The notes under the pieces: generated by a model
Seen by the model: the letters and a program-made list of their open reading frames with translations, nothing else
Told to the model about the DNA's origin: nothing
Database searches by the model: none
Source of the DNA: Candidatus Peregrinibacteria bacterium
GTDB lineage: Bacteria; Patescibacteriota; Gracilibacteria; UBA1369; JACRIC01
Assembly: GCA_016235915.1 (NCBI GenBank)
Contig: JACRIC010000079.1
Span: forward strand, 1-14,800
Direction of reading: 5' to 3'
DNA length: 14,800 nucleotides
Translations under genes and position numbers: made by a program
Part shown: positions 12,154 to 14,800 of the stretch, one piece after another
Layout: the number at the start of each line of letters is the position of its first letter
Numbering within the stretch: position 1 is the stretch's first letter

Positions 12154-13281
12154 ATGGCTAAAATTCGAAAATTCATTTCCCACGCCACGGACGATAAACT
12201 TTCTGATTTTCCGAAAGGTGTCCGCGATCTTGTGAAAAAAGGAAAGGAGCAGGGTTTTGTGACTCAGCAGGAGCTTTTGAAAGCCATTCCTAAAATTGAA
12301 GAGGATATCGTGCTTCTTGATCAGATTTATACGCTTTTTCTTGATCTTGGCATTGAAGTTATTGATGTGAAGGACACTCTTATTTGGGAGAAAAAGCATG
12401 GGACGTCCGAGTCGCTTCTTGAATTTGATGAAAATAAAGCGAGAAAAGAAATTGATTTGAAAGATGTGGCGAATGACAGCATCCGCATGTATCTTTGTGA
12501 GATTGGAAGAGTCGATCTTTTGAATGCGAAAGAAGAAGCGGAACTGGCGCGTGCCATTGCTCATGGCGATCAATCCGCGAAAAAGAAACTCGCGGAAGCG
12601 AATTTGCGTCTCGTGGTGAGCATCGCGAAAAAATATATTGGCCGCGGACTGTCATTTCTCGATCTTATTCAGGAAGGCAATATCGGGCTTTTTCGCGCGG
12701 TGGAGAAATTTGATCCCAATCGCGGATTTAAATTTTCCACCTACGCGACTTGGTGGATCCGGCAGGCGATTACTCGCGCTATTGCGGATCAGGCCAGAAC
12801 GATTCGCATTCCGGTGCATATGGTCGAGACGATTAACAAGCTCACTCATACACAGAGACGTCTCATGCAGGAGCTTGGTCGCGAGCCGCTGGTGGATGAG
12901 ATTGCGGCAGAGATGGATCTGGATGTGAAAAAGGTTCGGCATATCATGAAGATTTCGCAGGATATTGTGTCGCTGGAGGCGCCTGTTGGAGCGGAGGAAG
13001 ATAGTAAGCTCGGCGATTTTATTGAAGATGATGATGCGCTGTCTCCGGTTGAAGCCACGAATCGTCAGATCGTGAATGAAAATATCCGCGACATGCTTCA
13101 ATATTTGTCGCCGAGAGAGAGGAAGATTATTGAAATGAGATTCGGTTTGCATGATGGGATCGGTCATACGCTGGAGGAAGTGGGGCAAGAGTTTGGGGTG
13201 ACGCGGGAGCGCATTCGTCAGATAGAAGCGAAGGTTTTGCAGAAGTTGAAGGAACATCCGACGAGTGTGAAGATTCGATAA
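12154..13281 (+). CDS. rpoD: Primary sigma factor RpoD (sigma-70)
   Basis: 375 residues from ATG 12154. Domains in order: a region 1.1-like N-terminus ([20 protein letters not shown], then LGIEVIDV); region 1.2 ([16 protein letters not shown]); region 2 with [30 protein letters not shown] and the -10-recognition helix [18 protein letters not shown]; region 3 ([14 protein letters not shown]); and region 4 ending in [26 protein letters not shown], the -35-binding helix-turn-helix. This is the housekeeping sigma factor. Longer frames from ATG 12118 or TTG 12100 exist, but their added residues are encoded by palindrome B2 and do not look like sigma factor. It follows dnaG and precedes greA. No Shine-Dalgarno is visible. 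The protein is compact, lacking the long non-conserved insert of E. coli RpoD. Confidence 0.95.
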   Translation: MAKIRKFISHATDDKLSDFPKGVRDLVKKGKEQGFVTQQELLKAIPKIEEDIVLLDQIYTLFLDLGIEVIDVKDTLIWEKKHGTSESLLEFDENKARKEIDLKDVANDSIRMYLCEIGRVDLLNAKEEAELARAIAHGDQSAKKKLAEANLRLVVSIAKKYIGRGLSFLDLIQEGNIGLFRAVEKFDPNRGFKFSTYATWWIRQAITRAIADQARTIRIPVHMVETINKLTHTQRRLMQELGREPLVDEIAAEMDLDVKKVRHIMKISQDIVSLEAPVGAEEDSKLGDFIEDDDALSPVEATNRQIVNENIRDMLQYLSPRERKIIEMRFGLHDGIGHTLEEVGQEFGVTRERIRQIEAKVLQKLKEHPTSVKIR

Positions 13282-13284
13282 GAG

Positions 13285-13310
13285 ATGACCTTTGAATTTT
13301 GAAAGGTCAT
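13285..13310 (+). terminator. Hairpin after rpoD, likely terminator
   Basis: ATGACCTTT (13285-13293) and AAAGGTCAT (13302-13310) make a perfect 9-bp stem with an 8-nt loop, 3 nt after the rpoD stop. T-rich sequence follows only after about 10 nt, so it may be a weak terminator or a 3'-end stabilising hairpin. Confidence 0.5.
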
Positions 13311-13356
13311 GAGTTTCAGTTTATTGTATTTTTCCAATACTCTTTAATTTATTTTT

Positions 13357-13878
13357 ATGCTCTCTTCCGATGATTTGGTGGTGACGGATCAAAAAGTTGC
13401 CACGGATGATAAAAAAACGGTTCTTGTGACCCGTGACGGGTTAAAGAAACTTCGAGAAGAGCTGGATTATTTAAAAGATGTTCGCCGAAAAGAGATCGCC
13501 GAGCGTTTGAAAGAGGCTATTTCGTATGGCGATCTTTCCGAGAATTCTGAATATGAGGAAGCAAAAAACGAACAAGCGTTTATGGAAGGACGCATTTTTG
13601 AACTTGAGGAAAAAATCAAATATGCCCAAATTATTGAGGCTAAACATCAAAAAGGGCGAGTGGTTCAGCTGGGAGCTCTTGTGCGGCTTCGCGATCTTTC
13701 TTCCAATAAAGAGGAAGAGTATACCATGGTGGGTTCTACGGAAGCGGATTCTCTGGCGCGTCGTGTTTCCAACGATTCGCCGATTGGAAAGGTTCTTATG
13801 GAGAAAAAAGTGGGGGATGTGGTGTCGTATAAGGCGCCGGGAGGGAAATTTCAATATAAGATTGTGGGGCTGAAGTGA
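13357..13878 (+). CDS. greA: Transcription elongation factor GreA
   Basis: 173 residues. After about 20 extra N-terminal residues comes the GreA start VLVTRDGLKKLREELDYLKD, the antiparallel coiled coil with the acidic tip motif GDLSENSEYEEAKNEQ (Asp59, Glu62) that enters the RNA polymerase secondary channel, and the C-terminal FKBP-like domain with VGSTEAD, ISN-like VSNDSPIGKVLMEKKVGDVV, and a final YKIVGLK. It stimulates transcript cleavage to rescue backtracked polymerase. ATG 13357 is the first in frame after the rpoD hairpin; the extension is rich in Asp and Val, and translation could begin later, but no better ATG exists before the core. The gene is about 75 nt after rpoD, consistent with a transcription-related cluster. 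Confidence 0.94.
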   Translation: MLSSDDLVVTDQKVATDDKKTVLVTRDGLKKLREELDYLKDVRRKEIAERLKEAISYGDLSENSEYEEAKNEQAFMEGRIFELEEKIKYAQIIEAKHQKGRVVQLGALVRLRDLSSNKEEEYTMVGSTEADSLARRVSNDSPIGKVLMEKKVGDVVSYKAPGGKFQYKIVGLK

Positions 13879-13933
13879 GGTTTTTTCAAGGTCGCGGTGA
13901 CTTGTCTTGGGAGAGCGTGGCCGAGGAATCTCA

Positions 13934-14367
13934 CTATTCCACATAATTGAACAGAAGAATGGCGCGTTTTATCTTCTTTTTTTGGCCTTTTTCGAACCAG
14001 ACGACGGTGGAGGTGGCTGAGAGGGTGGTATTATCCGGATATGAGATCTGGATTTGACGGTAGAAATTTGTGGCGGTGTTATTTTCTCCTTTATGAGTAT
14101 CCGCAACATACAGCTTATAATCGGGATTTTCTGAATCAGGTTGCCATAATGCCAACTGGGCATCTGATAAACTATTTGGAGTTGTCAAACTTTCGTCATC
14201 AATTGCTGTGTCTCCGCCGTCGCTCAAATTCAGCGCCTTCGCGCGCGAGGCTGATGGCGATCAATTTATTCTTGTTTATGCGATTTCCTTGCAGTGAGGA
14301 AATAATAACCGTTGATAAAGAGCGAAATCACTATTTCCAGCATGGCGATGCCTCTTTTTTCTTTCAC
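13934..14367 (-). pseudogene. Type IV pilin-like protein broken by two frameshifts
   Basis: The remnant starts at GTG 14367-14365 with KEKRGIAMLEIVISLFI, a prepilin signature: basic residues, cleavage after Gly, and Glu at +5. One base out of frame it continues as STVIISSLQGNRINKNKLIA then ISLAREGAEF, the rest of a pilin helix (about 14313-14225). A second shift leads into the frame ending at 13934, read from about 14227: DAQLALWQPDSENPDYKLYV, then TNFYRQIQISYP and a C-terminal beta-rich part. Together they match the layout of CPR 'prepilin-type N-terminal domain' proteins, whose C-terminal part contains a FYRQIQI-like segment. At about 140 residues it is short, so a middle segment may also be lost. 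The longest open part alone (13934-14227) would be a 97-residue ORF from a TTG, without the pilin helix. Decay and sequence error cannot be told apart here. Confidence 0.65.
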
Positions 14368-14424
14368 AATGTTCAAGATTTGGTCAATTTTTGTTAAAAA
14401 TCAGATTTGCTGTTGTCATGACTC

Positions 14425-14800
14425 TCACCATGGAATTTCGTAGCGATGGCCATCTTGTCTTTGGTCAAGGTCGGCATTTGCAATAAGCTCTTCGACGAGT
14501 AGTTTTTGACGACGTTTCAATGCCCATGGCAATCCAACGAGTAGCGGAAGAGCGGCTCCAAGAGGATTTCCCGAGTTTGCTGGAGTGTTCTTTGGCATTT
14601 CATTGCAACCGCCGCCGCAACCTGGCGCGGTTTTTTCGTCGGATGTTTCAGATATTCTGGATGGATCGGATGATACGTCCGGAGTTGGATCGATAGAAGG
14701 GGTTGGTCTAGCGGTCGCCGTGGCAGTGGCAATCGGAGTGGGAGTTGATGTAGGCATTTTTGTAGGAGACTCTGTCGGAGTAGCCGTCGGCTCGGCAGTC
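14425..14800 (-). CDS. C-terminal part of a Pro/Thr-rich surface protein (leaves right edge)
   Basis: The frame is open from the right edge (it enters at about 14799) to a TGA at 14425, at least 124 residues of a C-terminus. Seen in order: a low-complexity Thr/Pro/Ala linker (SPTKMPTSTPTPIATATATA type) typical of wall-spanning or glycosylated stalks, an acidic Ser-rich stretch, a Cys cluster GCGGGC, a hydrophobic segment PLGAALPLLVGLPWAL with positive KRRQK after it, then a 25-residue charged tail. The linker-Cys-hydrophobic-basic order resembles C-terminal membrane-anchor or sorting signals, but the extra tail is unusual for those. The ATG at 14757 is internal, not the start. I do not recognise the family. 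It is on the same strand as the pilin remnant. Confidence 0.6.
   Translation of the reverse strand, partial: TAEPTATPTESPTKMPTSTPTPIATATATARPTPSIDPTPDVSSDPSRISETSDEKTAPGCGGGCNEMPKNTPANSGNPLGAALPLLVGLPWALKRRQKLLVEELIANADLDQRQDGHRYEIPW

Noticed and set aside
1..14800. CRISPR array, insertion sequence or rRNA
   Set aside because: No regularly spaced direct repeats, no transposase with terminal inverted repeats, and no rRNA-like sequence was seen.

Overview
The window looks like chromosomal DNA from a Candidate Phyla Radiation (Patescibacteria) bacterium, perhaps close to Peregrinibacteria. The basis is a set of short, compact housekeeping genes with almost no recognisable Shine-Dalgarno sequences, a MurE-like ligase without an N-terminal domain, a lone riboflavin kinase domain, a CPR-style type IV pilin remnant and an archaeal-type triosephosphate isomerase. 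TGA ends dnaG, truB, greA and the HNH ORF, so the code looks standard; this argues against Gracilibacteria/Absconditabacteria that read UGA as glycine. The lineage is an inference.

Layout. 1-1220 (minus): the start of a long, helical, unknown protein leaving the left edge. 1250-2160: an HNH nuclease-like ORF in poorly conserved surroundings. 2159-2824: archaeal-type tpiA with an in-frame TAA at codon 29. 2846-2991: a cluster of palindromic repeats. 3013-3639: hpf, convergent with an unknown ORF (3636-4157, minus). 4215-4589: stand-alone riboflavin kinase domain. 4607-4840: a promoter, a hairpin with a T-run, and a tRNA-like gene with an odd anticodon arm. 4873-6168: murE-like ligase. 6253-7386: AT-rich AAA/DUF4143 ATPase. 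7376-8296: truB, with no ATG start and carrying an in-frame palindrome. 8314-8561: remains of a small gene overlapping an intact AbiEii-like toxin (8542-9198). 9210-10262: WecA/TagO-like transferase. 10302-12080 dnaG, 12154-13281 rpoD and 13357-13878 greA form a replication/transcription block. 13934-14367 (minus): a frameshifted type IV pilin. 14425-14800 (minus): C-terminus of a Pro/Thr-rich surface protein leaving the right edge.

How the parts fit. The backbone is housekeeping: glycolysis (tpiA), ribosome hibernation (hpf), flavin cofactor (riboflavin kinase), peptidoglycan and surface glycan (murE, tagO), tRNA modification (truB) and the dnaG-rpoD-greA block. AT-rich accessory genes (ATPase, toxin) sit between backbone genes on both sides of truB. 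Several genes look damaged (tpiA, the toxin partner, the pilin), which means real decay or uncorrected sequence errors.

The most unusual signals are: (1) a promoter-leader-hairpin unit holding a 13-nt complement to the anticodon arm of the tRNA-like gene just downstream; (2) a family of small palindromes with different stems but a related 11-nt loop, in head-to-head pairs at two loci, plus a different palindrome inside truB; (3) the nonsense codon in archaeal-type tpiA.
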